16,196 bases of DNA from Acidobacteriota bacterium (GCA_011773795.1 WVWW01000147.1:11112-27307); one strand, 5' to 3'; shown: positions 1-7,396, counted from the first letter of the stretch. Notes: generated from the letters alone by a model not told the origin. Numbers and translations: made by a program.

Positions 1-73
1 TCGCCAGCTCTTCCTGAAGGGGGCCCGTTGCCACCTCGGTCGAGCGGTCGAGGGTGGCCTGCTCATACTTCAT
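1..73 (-). CDS. Unrecognised protein, N-terminal fragment cut by the window edge
   Basis: The minus strand opens with an ATG at 73-71 and runs off the left edge after 24 codons (beginning MKYEQATLDRSTEVATG). A GGGAG Shine-Dalgarno sequence at 85-81 lies 7 nt before the ATG, which is good support for a real start. The start overlaps the last 11 nt of the upstream gene (63-335), which suggests an operon with translational coupling. The visible part is hydrophilic and shows no signal peptide or recognisable motif. No function can be assigned from so short a piece. Confidence 0.5.
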   Translation of the reverse strand, partial: MKYEQATLDRSTEVATGPLQEELA

Positions 74-335
74 CCGGACACTCCCAGAGCAAGAGTTCCG
101 AGAGCATCACGTCGTTCCCCGGCTCGGCGGATCCGATGACCACCGAGCCGTCGGGACGGACGGCGCGGCACAGCAGCAGCGGGGCGGTACGTTCGGGGTC
201 GCCACCGTCGGTGAAGAGGTCGGAGTGATCGTCGCCGGGACGGGCGATCACGCTCCAGGATTCCTGGCCCCCGACGAGGAGGACATCGACGACACGACGG
301 CGCTTCGCCCGGGGACCGGAGCCCTTCGTTTGCAT
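63..335 (-). CDS. Small hypothetical protein, 90 aa
   Basis: This 90-residue minus-strand frame starts at ATG 335-333. A GAGGG purine stretch lies about 9 nt upstream in the leader, and the AT-rich region that probably holds its promoter lies just beyond. The N-terminus is very basic (KGSGPRAKRRR) and the middle and C-terminus are acidic. There is no signal peptide or TM segment, so it is probably cytoplasmic. I do not recognise the family. The following gene has its own good ribosome site and overlaps by 11 nt, which supports this strand over the plus-strand frame opposite (54-356). It could still be spurious because the region is short and GC-rich. Confidence 0.5.
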   Translation of the reverse strand: MQTKGSGPRAKRRRVVDVLLVGGQESWSVIARPGDDHSDLFTDGGDPERTAPLLLCRAVRPDGSVVIGSAEPGNDVMLSELLLWECPDEV

Positions 336-349
336 GCCTTCACCCTCGC

Positions 350-435
350 AATTTGAATATTAAATATTTGTTATTTAGATATTCATTCTGTTTCTTGTAG
401 CAATCGACATTCCAAAAAACGAATTTGTAATTGGT
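350..435. promoter_or_regulatory. AT-rich divergent intergenic region, likely promoter zone
   Basis: Counting bases at 361-420 gives 15 G/C of 60 (25%), in a window whose genes are strongly GC-rich. It lies between the divergent small minus-strand gene (start 335) and the plus-strand sigma operon (start 626), where promoters for both are expected. It carries the hairpin at 354-385 and several TATTTA/TAATAT-like elements, but I could not fix one convincing -35/-10 pair on either strand. From 436 to 625 I see no further gene, only the two GGGTGACAA repeats described separately. Confidence 0.5.
354..385. repeat. AT-rich inverted repeat (hairpin or operator)
   Basis: The left arm TGAATAT-TAAATA (354-366) pairs with TATTTA-G-ATATTCA (372-385) around a TTTGT loop at 367-371. 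This gives 13 base pairs with a single bulged G at 378. The stem is almost entirely A/T, so it does not look like an intrinsic terminator. Its place between two divergent genes fits a binding site for a dimeric regulator or a DNA-melting element. The role is inferred from position only. Confidence 0.55.
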
Positions 436-520
436 GAGAGGTCCGGCCAGCCCAAATCCATGCGTCGAAAGGGGTTCGGCATCGCCCGAACGTCGGGGCG
501 GCGGCGAGTGCCGTCCCCAG

Positions 521-560
521 GGGTGACAATAGGGGTCGTCCGTGCCATGGAGGGTGACAA
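521..560 (+). repeat. Pair of GGGTGACAA direct repeats upstream of the sigma gene
   Basis: GGGTGACAA occurs at 521-529 and again at 552-560, offset by 31 bp, close to three turns of B-DNA. Both copies lie 66-105 bp before the sigma-factor start. They could be a tandem operator or could be chance, as nothing else in the window identifies a binding protein. Each GTGACA also resembles a -35 box, but neither has a good -10 at the right distance. Confidence 0.3.
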
Positions 561-625
561 AAATCAAGACTCGTCCAGGAGCCCCGTCGAAGCGTCTAAA
601 CAGAAGTGTGGAGGCTGGGTTAGCA

Positions 626-1189
626 ATGTCTTCCGTGACCGACGAGGAATTGGTCGCGGCCGTGCAGTCCGGGGACATGCAGTCCCTCGGGCAACTGGTC
701 GTGCGCTGGGAGCGTCCGCTCTACCGCTTCGTGTCACGGATGGTGCCGCGGTCGGACGACGCGCGTGACATTTGCCAGGAGACGTTCCTGCGCATCCTGA
801 AACGCGCGGACCGTTTCCGGGCCGGCTCCCGCTTCTCCACTTGGATGTATCAGATCGCGTTGAACCTCTGTCGCGACCGAGCACGCTGGCGGCGGCGCTG
901 GGGCAAGATCGTCGACGACGCCAAGGAGGCGCCGACCGAGACGACCGCCTCGGCGGGACCGAGTCCCGAGGCCGGGACTCAGTCGAACGAGCTGGCGCAG
1001 GCGGTACGGCTGGGATTGCAGGAAATCCCTGCCGAGCAACGCGAGGTGTTGATTCTCAAGGAGTACGAGGGGCTCAAATTCAAAGAGATCGCCGAAGTCT
1101 TGAGTTGCCCGGAGAGCACCGTGAAGTCACGCATGTATTACGGACTGAACGGGCTCAAGAACGCACTGGCACGACAAGGGATCCGGTAG
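626..1189 (+). CDS. ECF-family RNA polymerase sigma factor
   Basis: This 187-aa protein redirects RNA polymerase to a stress or envelope regulon. Region 2 spans about residues 20-92. It includes the core-binding and -10 recognition stretch DARDICQETFLRILKRADRF (46-65) and RFSTWMYQIALNLCRDRAR. An Ala/Thr/Pro-rich linker (about 100-120) leads to region 4 (about 123-182), whose helix-turn-helix contains FKEIAEVLSCPESTVKSRMY for -35 binding. The two-domain layout without region 3 is typical of ECF factors. I chose the ATG at 626 because GGAGG lies at 610-614 and homology-like sequence begins at MSSVTDEELV. An upstream in-frame ATG at 542 would add 28 residues unlike the family. The anti-sigma gene follows after 9 nt. 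Confidence 0.9.
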   Translation: MSSVTDEELVAAVQSGDMQSLGQLVVRWERPLYRFVSRMVPRSDDARDICQETFLRILKRADRFRAGSRFSTWMYQIALNLCRDRARWRRRWGKIVDDAKEAPTETTASAGPSPEAGTQSNELAQAVRLGLQEIPAEQREVLILKEYEGLKFKEIAEVLSCPESTVKSRMYYGLNGLKNALARQGIR

Positions 1190-1198
1190 GAGTCGGTC

Positions 1199-1882
1199 AT
1201 GGAATGCAAACAGTGGAACGAAACCTGGGTCGCGTACCTCTACGACGAGTGCTCGGCGGAAGAGCGGGACATCATCGCGGCGCACCTGGACCGGTGTGAC
1301 GGTTGCCGCGAACGGATGAACGAATTGGCGGCCACCCGCGAGGTGTTGGCATCGAGTGCATCCGAGATCGCCGCGCCACCGCGTGTCATCGTGCTTCCGG
1401 CCGCTTCCCCGCGTACGCCCAGCACGTGGTCGTTCGCCGGCGGCTTCGCCGCGGCGGCGGCGATGTTCGCGATCGGCCTCTTCGTCGGGGTGACCTGGTT
1501 CACGCCCGAGCCCGTAGAGCAGACCATCCTCGAGATGGGCGAAGACCCGATCGCGGTGGACCGTGGTGGCACGCAACCCGATCCAAACTACCTCCAGATC
1601 CGCAACGAGTACGAGCAGCTCGACAACCGCCTCGGCCGCATCGAGAACTGGCTGCCGGAGAGCCAGGGAGACTCGCCGCCGGCGCTGGCCACCTGGGACC
1701 GCGTCCAGTCCGAAGTGGGCACGGTGCGCCAGCAGCTCGATCTGCGTCGCAGTGAAGACCTGCGACTCATGCTCGAGTGGATCCTGGCTGCCGATCAGGA
1801 ATCGCGGCTACGCGACGCGCGCACGCTGCAGACATTGGGGATCGTCCACGCGACGACCAACCCGAACGTCCGGGAACGCTAA
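1199..1882 (+). CDS. Membrane anti-sigma factor with zinc-finger (zf-HC2-like) domain
   Basis: This 227-aa protein probably binds and silences the sigma factor encoded just upstream. The cytoplasmic N-terminus carries the anti-sigma zinc signature: C3, H29, C33 and C36, spaced C-x25-H-x3-C-x2-C (core HLDRCDGC). One TM helix lies at about 78-101 (from SFAGGFAAAAAM to VTWF). The extracytoplasmic part (102-227) has a charged, heptad-like stretch at about 131-200 that may form a coiled coil and act as the sensory or proteolytic-control domain. The AGGAG ribosome site (1189-1193) begins on the last base of the sigma stop codon, so the pair should be cotranscribed and tightly coupled. No known sensor domain is recognised outside the membrane. 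Confidence 0.85.
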   Translation: MECKQWNETWVAYLYDECSAEERDIIAAHLDRCDGCRERMNELAATREVLASSASEIAAPPRVIVLPAASPRTPSTWSFAGGFAAAAAMFAIGLFVGVTWFTPEPVEQTILEMGEDPIAVDRGGTQPDPNYLQIRNEYEQLDNRLGRIENWLPESQGDSPPALATWDRVQSEVGTVRQQLDLRRSEDLRLMLEWILAADQESRLRDARTLQTLGIVHATTNPNVRER

Positions 1883-1888
1883 GACGCG

Positions 1889-1915
1889 CCGGGACGGACC
1901 TGAAGTCTGTCCCGG
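1889..1915. repeat. Strong inverted repeat between convergent operons (REP-like or bidirectional terminator)
   Basis: CCGGGACGGAC (1889-1899) pairs with GTCTGTCCCGG (1905-1915) around a CTGAA loop: 11 positions with one G:T-type mismatch. It sits 7 nt after the anti-sigma stop and 5 nt beyond the stop of the convergent minus-strand gene. It could therefore end transcription in both directions, although no U-tract follows on either strand. On the minus strand GGGACAGA occurs in the right arm (1913-1906) and again inside the end of the coding sequence (1933-1926). That layout looks more like a dispersed palindromic repeat than a simple terminator. Confidence 0.6.
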
Positions 1916-1920
1916 ACACC

Positions 1921-3948
1921 TTATCTCTGTCCCAGATCGGCCAGACGGTCGCGCGCCGCCGGCGCGACCGGCGGCCCGTCGTCGGTTCCGGTGCGCGCCC
2001 GGCTCGAGGCCGCGCGTCGCAGCGCCTCGACCGCTTCCTCGTCGCGCCCCAGCGCCTGCAGCTCACGGCCGAGGTAGTAGGCCACCGTGCCCGCGCCGAT
2101 GCCGTCCCGCTCGGGCCAGTCGACACGCTGCCAGGTACGCACCGCGAGCGCGTGCTCGCCACGTGCGCTGAACACGAGTGCGAGATTGGCCAGCGCCGCG
2201 GGGGCGTCCGACGCTTGCGAATCGGCGGCGACGACGGCCCACGCCGCGCGGAATGCATCGTCGATCCCGCGGGGGCCGAGCTCGCGGAGCCACGGGCCGA
2301 CGGTCGCGAGCACCCGTCCCGTCGCCGTGCCCCCGTCGGGCTTCGTCCACTCGAGCTCGATCGCACCCTGAGCGGCGGCCGCCGTGAGCTGCTCCCGAAG
2401 AGCGGAAACGTCGGCCACCGGTACGCCGGCCGCCTTCAGCACCCGGCTGCCCACGTCGGGGCGCCCCGGAGTCGAATCGAGCGATTCAACGACCAACGGC
2501 CCACCGGCGTCGACCAGCGTCAGACCCCAGGTCGCGGTGCGCCACTCGGGCTTCTCGACCCCGGGAACTCCCTCGAGGTGGTCGAGCGAATGCAGGACGG
2601 GGCTGTACAGCCACCAACTCTGCGCGGCACGGCGGGGCGAATCGGGATCCGGCGCCAGCGCGAGATCGAACGGCTGGACCGTGTCGAGCGCGTTCCAGGT
2701 CGAGTCCTGCGAGAAATCGGCATTGGAGTCGGCGTCGAGCGGGAAGACGTTGACCGTAGCGGCGAGCGCCTCCAGCTCTCGCGGCAAGCGGTCGAGACCG
2801 ACCAGTGCCAGGTTCGGCCGGGCGCGAATCTCGAGCGTCTGCGGAACGCCCTCGACGAGCGTGCGGCGTTCCGACCACAAGACACGATCCGCAAAGACCG
2901 CCTGAAGCTCGCGCTCGCCGGGGCACGCCTGCACGGTTTCCGTGGGCAGCGTGGCCACCGTACGACCGTCCACGCGGAACTCGGCTCCGCCGGGACCGCC
3001 GACGGGGGTCAGCAACACGTACGACTCGGCCAGACGAACGGTGTCGTAGCGTTTGGGCGCGCGGTCGAGCAGGTCGATGTTGAGCGCATCGACGATCTTC
3101 TCGGCGCGACGACACTCGGCCCGAAACTCGAACGTGTGCTCGCCGAGCGGCACGTCTTCGAGGACCAGCTGGGCCGGGGCCTGGCCCAGCCCCAAGAACT
3201 CCTCGACCCGCGCGGTGCGGCCGACCGACCGGCCGTCGAGCCAGACCTCGACGTCCTCCGGCTCGGTACGTAGGATCACGGTGCGCGCGTTCGGGATGAG
3301 CTCGATCGAAAGCTCGATGTTTTCTCCCGCCGCAACCTCGAGCGTTTGCTCGACGGGGTCATGACCGCGGCGCGCGGCCCGGATCGTGTGCCTGCCCGCG
3401 AGCAGCGGGAGCGGTTCGAGCGTGTCGACTTGCTCGCGTCCGTCGATCCACAACGTGGCGTCCGCCGGGTCGAGCGCGAAGCGCACGCGGCCGATCAACG
3501 CATCGCGCACCTTCTCGAACCGATCCATCGCTTTTTTTGGCGTGAGGCTGCGATCGGGCACCCAGCCGGGGCGCCGCATCAAAATCTGGCGGTAGTCCTC
3601 CTCCGCGGATTTGAAGTCGCCGAGCGCCGCGTGGGTCTGCGAACGCAGGACCATCGCCTCCACCCGTTCCTCCTCGGTCAGAACCGGGCTCGTCACCAGG
3701 GGCGCGAGGGCGGCCAGCGCCTTCTCGAAACGCAGCTCGACGAGGTCTTCGCGGATCGAGTCGAGGAGCTCGCGCGTCGTCGCCGGAGCGGACTCGACAC
3801 TGTCCTGCGGCGGGACGTCCGTTGACGGCATGTCCTCTTCGGACGGTTCCACAGGGTCTTGCGGCGGGTCTTGCGCCGCGACGTGCGCGGTACCCAAGAA
3901 AAGGCAGAACAGCAACGCGACCCACCCGATGGCTCGAAGGTGGTTCAC
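1921..3948 (-). CDS. Exported TPR/PEGA/PDZ-like domain protein
   Basis: This 675-aa protein appears to be exported. A signal peptide covers about residues 1-26 (hydrophobic WVALLFCLFLG, AxA-type cut before QDPPQ), followed by an acidic Pro-rich linker. A TPR-like helical segment lies at about 60-127. Three PEGA-like beta units follow, at about 154-217 (ATLWIDGREQ), 222-276 (VEVWLDGRSVGRTA) and 309-374 (AEFRVDGRTVATLP). A PDZ-like fold is suggested at about 474-551 (DVGSRVLKAAGVPVADVSAL), and TPR-like helices at about 581-646. The GTG at 3948 is preferred over the in-frame GTG at 3960: GGAGGG precedes it and it forms a GTGA overlap with the upstream stop. It is last in the kinase operon and may be an envelope scaffold or kinase partner. 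No enzymatic motif is visible. Confidence 0.75.
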   Translation of the reverse strand: MNHLRAIGWVALLFCLFLGTAHVAAQDPPQDPVEPSEEDMPSTDVPPQDSVESAPATTRELLDSIREDLVELRFEKALAALAPLVTSPVLTEEERVEAMVLRSQTHAALGDFKSAEEDYRQILMRRPGWVPDRSLTPKKAMDRFEKVRDALIGRVRFALDPADATLWIDGREQVDTLEPLPLLAGRHTIRAARRGHDPVEQTLEVAAGENIELSIELIPNARTVILRTEPEDVEVWLDGRSVGRTARVEEFLGLGQAPAQLVLEDVPLGEHTFEFRAECRRAEKIVDALNIDLLDRAPKRYDTVRLAESYVLLTPVGGPGGAEFRVDGRTVATLPTETVQACPGERELQAVFADRVLWSERRTLVEGVPQTLEIRARPNLALVGLDRLPRELEALAATVNVFPLDADSNADFSQDSTWNALDTVQPFDLALAPDPDSPRRAAQSWWLYSPVLHSLDHLEGVPGVEKPEWRTATWGLTLVDAGGPLVVESLDSTPGRPDVGSRVLKAAGVPVADVSALREQLTAAAAQGAIELEWTKPDGGTATGRVLATVGPWLRELGPRGIDDAFRAAWAVVAADSQASDAPAALANLALVFSARGEHALAVRTWQRVDWPERDGIGAGTVAYYLGRELQALGRDEEAVEALRRAASSRARTGTDDGPPVAPAARDRLADLGQR

Positions 3949-5408
3949 CGCGCCCTCCACCAGAGGCCGCTACCCTCTTCGATGAGTTGCAGTGCCCCGT
4001 CGAGACCGAACGCGAGATCGACCGCGCGTTGCATGCCCGCGCCCTCGACGGAAAACCGTCCCAGGGCCTTGCCGTCTGCGTCGAAGAAGCTCACGAGCGT
4101 TCCGCGCGCGTGCAAGACGCCGATACGCCCGGCGGGATCAACCGCCAACGCGCCGGGTCGATCGAGGCCGAGGGTGACGACGGGCTGTGACGAGCTGTCG
4201 GGATACACCGCGAGGACGCTCTTGTTTCGCGTGTCGACCGCGACGAGACGGTTCCCGTCCCAGGCCGGCGTCGCGAGACGCGCGCCGCCGCCGCTCCATA
4301 CCGGAGCGGGCTCCATGCTCCCCGGCTCGATCAACCCGAGCCTCTCGCCGCGCCGGTCGAGCACCCAGACGCGCCCGAGATCGTCCGCCACGCCGGACGA
4401 CAGCGCGCCGAAGGCCCCGGCCGTCGCGTGGGACTCGGTGCCACCATCGGGCTCGAGCCGCAGCACGCCGTTCGCCGTCACGGCGAAACGGAGTCCGTTG
4501 GGCGTCGCGAGCGCCGCCAGCGGCTGATCGACAGTCCAGCGATTGACCACCGCCCCGCCGGCGTCGAGCTCGATGACGAGCCCAACCTTGCGCTGCACGA
4601 TCAACGCTCCCGCCGCTCCGACCGCGGCAACCCCCGTCGGTCGCGTCCCCGCGGTGATGTGCAGCGCCTCCGCGGTCTCGATCCGTGACTGGAACGCGTC
4701 CACCGCGACATCGCGAAGGGCTCGGGTCTGCGCGGCCAGCAGGTCGTCGAGCGCACCGCTGTCGAGCGCGTCCTGGAATCGCGCGGCCGCCGCCGGGAAG
4801 CCACCTTGACGAAGCCGGATGCGCCCGATCGCCGCCGTAGCGCGCGCGGACGCTTCGCTATTCGGGGTGTCGACCCGTAGTCGTTGGTAGGCATCGGTGG
4901 CGCGGCCGAACTCGCCGCGCTGCTCGGCCAACCAGGCCAACCCGTAGCGTGCGGAGGAGGCCCACTCGCTGTTGGTGCCGGCGGCGGCAAGCGCCAACCA
5001 CAGCAACCGCGCCTCCTCGTCGTCAAAACTGAAGATCGGCTCCAACAGCAACACCGCCTGACGGTACGCGGCTTCCTCGGCCCGGTCACCCGTCGGGAGG
5101 TCCTTCAGGATCCTCGAGAGTAACGTGCGGGCCTCGGAGATACGCGGGGCGGCCAATCGTCCGCGCTGTTCCGGCCAGCGGGGCAGCCCGACGAGAAGTG
5201 CACGGTCGAGTAACGCATCGTCGGCCAGCGGTCCCCGCGGGTCGAGCGCGACGACGCGGTCGAGCGCCTCGCCCGCGCCGGCCGAGCCCTCGGCCGCCAA
5301 CCGGCGCGCCACCCGATACTGTGCCTCGGCGTCCGATGACTGCGCCGAGGCCGCTCCGCCGGCGCTGACGGCGGCGATCGCGATCGCCGGCAAGAAGAGT
5401 CGCCTCAC
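3945..5408 (-). CDS. Exported TPR-like / beta-propeller-like protein
   Basis: This 487-aa product has a signal peptide (VRRLFLPAIAIAAVSAGG, cut near ASA-Q at residue 22-23), so it should be outside the cytoplasm. Residues about 28-235 are alpha-helical, Ala-rich TPR-like repeats (SSARYGLAWLAEQRGEFGRA is typical). Residues about 255-487 are short beta repeats resembling NHL or other six-bladed propellers, for example DDLGRVWVLDRRGERLGLIE and GALAVDPAGRIGVLHARGTL. The GTG at 5408 overlaps the kinase stop as GTGA, and its own stop overlaps the next start the same way. The longer frame from 5567 lies inside the kinase gene and its extra 53 residues are Arg-rich shadow sequence. It is probably an adaptor or sensor for the kinase; ligand unknown. 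Confidence 0.72.
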   Translation of the reverse strand: MRRLFLPAIAIAAVSAGGAASAQSSDAEAQYRVARRLAAEGSAGAGEALDRVVALDPRGPLADDALLDRALLVGLPRWPEQRGRLAAPRISEARTLLSRILKDLPTGDRAEEAAYRQAVLLLEPIFSFDDEEARLLWLALAAAGTNSEWASSARYGLAWLAEQRGEFGRATDAYQRLRVDTPNSEASARATAAIGRIRLRQGGFPAAAARFQDALDSGALDDLLAAQTRALRDVAVDAFQSRIETAEALHITAGTRPTGVAAVGAAGALIVQRKVGLVIELDAGGAVVNRWTVDQPLAALATPNGLRFAVTANGVLRLEPDGGTESHATAGAFGALSSGVADDLGRVWVLDRRGERLGLIEPGSMEPAPVWSGGGARLATPAWDGNRLVAVDTRNKSVLAVYPDSSSQPVVTLGLDRPGALAVDPAGRIGVLHARGTLVSFFDADGKALGRFSVEGAGMQRAVDLAFGLDGALQLIEEGSGLWWRAR

Positions 5409-7324
5409 GAACCACCGCTGAAGGAAACGCGGATCGGGGCGTTGCTCCCCGGCGCAAGCTTCACGGTTTGATCCTTGCTTTCGCCGGTCGCGTTGAACGT
5501 CACGCGGACATCGTAGGTCCCGGCGGCGAGTTGCCGCCGTGCCGGCGTATCGTCGACGTACTTCCACTGCCCTCCGGGTTTCCGGAGATAGATCTTGCAG
5601 TTCGCGGGAAACGCCTGAACGACCAGCGTGGACAATGCCGGCGGCTTCAAATCGGGTGTCAGTGTTTGCCCGCCGGTGATGTCGACGCTCCGTGTCTCGT
5701 CGATCCAGTACGTATCGTTCTTGAACCGGATCTTGTGCCGCCCTTCAGCGAGGTCGATCTCGCGTACGCCGCGCTTCAGACGGTTGCCGTCGATGTAGTA
5801 AACGAGAGACACGTTGGTGTCGTCAAGTACCAACCGTCCCGTGGGGATCTGCTCGAAGGTCAGCGCTGCGAGCGCCGTGCGGACCTCCACGGGACGCGCC
5901 TGGGCGGGCAACTCGACGCTCGCGTCGCGATAGCCGTCGGCCGTCACGAGAAGCGTGTTCGTCTCGCACAGGTCGAGGTCCAGATCGAGCGGAGCGGTGC
6001 CGGCCCGTTTCCCGTTCAGCGTCACCGTCGCTCCGGCGATCCCGGGATCGAAGGTCCCCGTGAAACGCTCGCTTTCGACGAGCAGCACGACTTCGCCCCC
6101 GGCATCCTCGAGGGTGACCGTGTGTTCGACGGTTCGGCAACCCTGTTCGGTCGCGACGACGACCGGGTCGCCCCCGTCGGCGTAGCGCACCAGACCCGTC
6201 GCCGCGGCATCCAGCGGTTCGCCGTTGACGGAGACCGGTAAGCCCGGTGGTTCGGTCCGCACCGTCGTCTCGAGCCAGACGATCTTCGGCTCGGGTCGCA
6301 GAAAATCGAGCGGTAGCCTGTCCAGCGGAAGACGATCGCGGAAGACCCAGCCCAGGGCGCCCGCCGCGATGAGCAACAGGAACGAAACGATGTACGGCCG
6401 CGACGAACTCGTTCTTTGACGCGACGAGCGGCGCGGCGGCAGGGCGTCCTCGGTGAGCGCCGCATCGAGCTGCGACAGCGCATCGAGCGGCGCTGCCGCG
6501 ACACCCGCACCGGCTTGCCGCAACGCCGCGGCGAAGGCGCCTCCCTGGGGAAAGCGATCCTCCGGGTTCTTGGCCAGCGCGCGCTTGAGGAAGCTGCGCA
6601 ACGGGGCGGGGACGCGGTCCGCCAACGCGTCGATGTCGCGCGGCGGCTCGTGGACGATGCGGTAGATGATCGAGGACACGGAATCGCCGGCAAACGGCTT
6701 CTCGCCGGTGAGCAGCTCGAACAGCACGACGCCGAGCGAGAACAGATCGCTGCGGCCGTCGAGCGTGTCGCCGCGGATCTGTTCCGGCGACATGTAGCTC
6801 GGTGTGCCGAACAGGGCGCCGTCCTGGGTCACCTGGGATTCGGCCGCGCGCGCCAGTCCGAAATCCATGATCTTCGCGGAGGTTTCGGAGACCCGCATCA
6901 GGTTCGCGGGCTTGATGTCACGGTGCAGGATGCCCTGGTGGTGGGCGTACTCGAGCGCCTCGGCGATCCCCGCGACCATCTCGGCAACGATTGCGGCCGG
7001 CAACAGGGTGTCCGGTTTGCAGAACGTGTCGAGGGTCTGTCCCTCGACATGCTCCATCGCCAGGTACAGCATCCCGTCGGCCTCGCCGACGTCGAACAGC
7101 GTGACGATCCCCGGGTGCAGCAGCTTGCCCGCCGCACGCGCCTCGCGGAGGACGCGGTCGCGCGTCTCCTGCCGGTCGGCGTCGGACACGGCACTCAGGA
7201 TGGTGATCGTCTTGAGCGCGACGTTGCGATCGATCTCGGGGTCGTGGGCCAGGAACACGTGGCCCATGGCCCCGCGGCCCAGTTCGTTCAACAGGCGGTA
7301 TCGTCCTAGCGCGTTCGTCGACAT
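5405..7324 (-). CDS. Membrane Ser/Thr protein kinase (PknB-like) with PEGA-like C-terminal repeats
   Basis: This 639-aa Hanks-type kinase has all main catalytic elements: glycine loop GRGAMG (16-21), VALK lysine K38, helix-C Glu about E61, HRDIKPAN (134-141, catalytic D136), DFG (154-156), GTPSYMSPEQ (173-182) and DGRSDLFSLG. It should be active. A basic/Ser-rich linker precedes one TM helix (about 310-328, PYIVSFLLLIAAGALGWVF), with the kinase inside and about 310 residues outside. The outer part holds several PEGA-like beta units (about 344-418, 425-490, 494-563, 566-639; for example GATVTLNGKRAGTAPLDL). I chose the ATG at 7324, 8 residues before the kinase fold. An in-frame GTG at 7360 is possible if the mRNA is leaderless. 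It heads a three-gene operon with two exported proteins. Confidence 0.92.
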   Translation of the reverse strand: MSTNALGRYRLLNELGRGAMGHVFLAHDPEIDRNVALKTITILSAVSDADRQETRDRVLREARAAGKLLHPGIVTLFDVGEADGMLYLAMEHVEGQTLDTFCKPDTLLPAAIVAEMVAGIAEALEYAHHQGILHRDIKPANLMRVSETSAKIMDFGLARAAESQVTQDGALFGTPSYMSPEQIRGDTLDGRSDLFSLGVVLFELLTGEKPFAGDSVSSIIYRIVHEPPRDIDALADRVPAPLRSFLKRALAKNPEDRFPQGGAFAAALRQAGAGVAAAPLDALSQLDAALTEDALPPRRSSRQRTSSSRPYIVSFLLLIAAGALGWVFRDRLPLDRLPLDFLRPEPKIVWLETTVRTEPPGLPVSVNGEPLDAAATGLVRYADGGDPVVVATEQGCRTVEHTVTLEDAGGEVVLLVESERFTGTFDPGIAGATVTLNGKRAGTAPLDLDLDLCETNTLLVTADGYRDASVELPAQARPVEVRTALAALTFEQIPTGRLVLDDTNVSLVYYIDGNRLKRGVREIDLAEGRHKIRFKNDTYWIDETRSVDITGGQTLTPDLKPPALSTLVVQAFPANCKIYLRKPGGQWKYVDDTPARRQLAAGTYDVRVTFNATGESKDQTVKLAPGSNAPIRVSFSGGS

Positions 7325-7366
7325 GCTCGCGGGGCTCGATTCGGAGCTAAGTTGCTCCACCCGGGA

Positions 7367-7395
7367 AAGTTAACGCGGCCCCCAAACGATGTCAA
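7367..7395 (-). promoter_or_regulatory. Candidate housekeeping promoter of the kinase operon
   Basis: On the minus strand TTGACA (7395-7390) matches the -35 consensus exactly. A 17-nt spacer leads to TAACTT (7372-7367), which matches 3 of 6 bases of the -10 box. It lies immediately beyond the aroB stop codon, so the kinase operon probably has its own promoter. The predicted transcript start falls at about 7360, directly on an in-frame GTG and next to a small hairpin, GGAGC-AACTTA-GCTCC (7358-7343). No good ribosome site precedes either possible start. Confidence 0.5.
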
Positions 7396-7396
7396 T

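Noticed and set aside
542..625. Upstream ATG extending the sigma factor by 28 residues
   Set aside because: The extra residues are unlike ECF sigma factors, and the ATG at 626 has GGAGG upstream.
1777..3273. Long plus-strand open frame (498 codons) opposite the PEGA/PDZ gene
   Set aside because: It is Arg/Gly/Pro-rich with no domain, overlaps the end of the anti-sigma gene, and mirrors a minus-strand gene with a signal peptide and clear domains. High GC produces such antisense frames.
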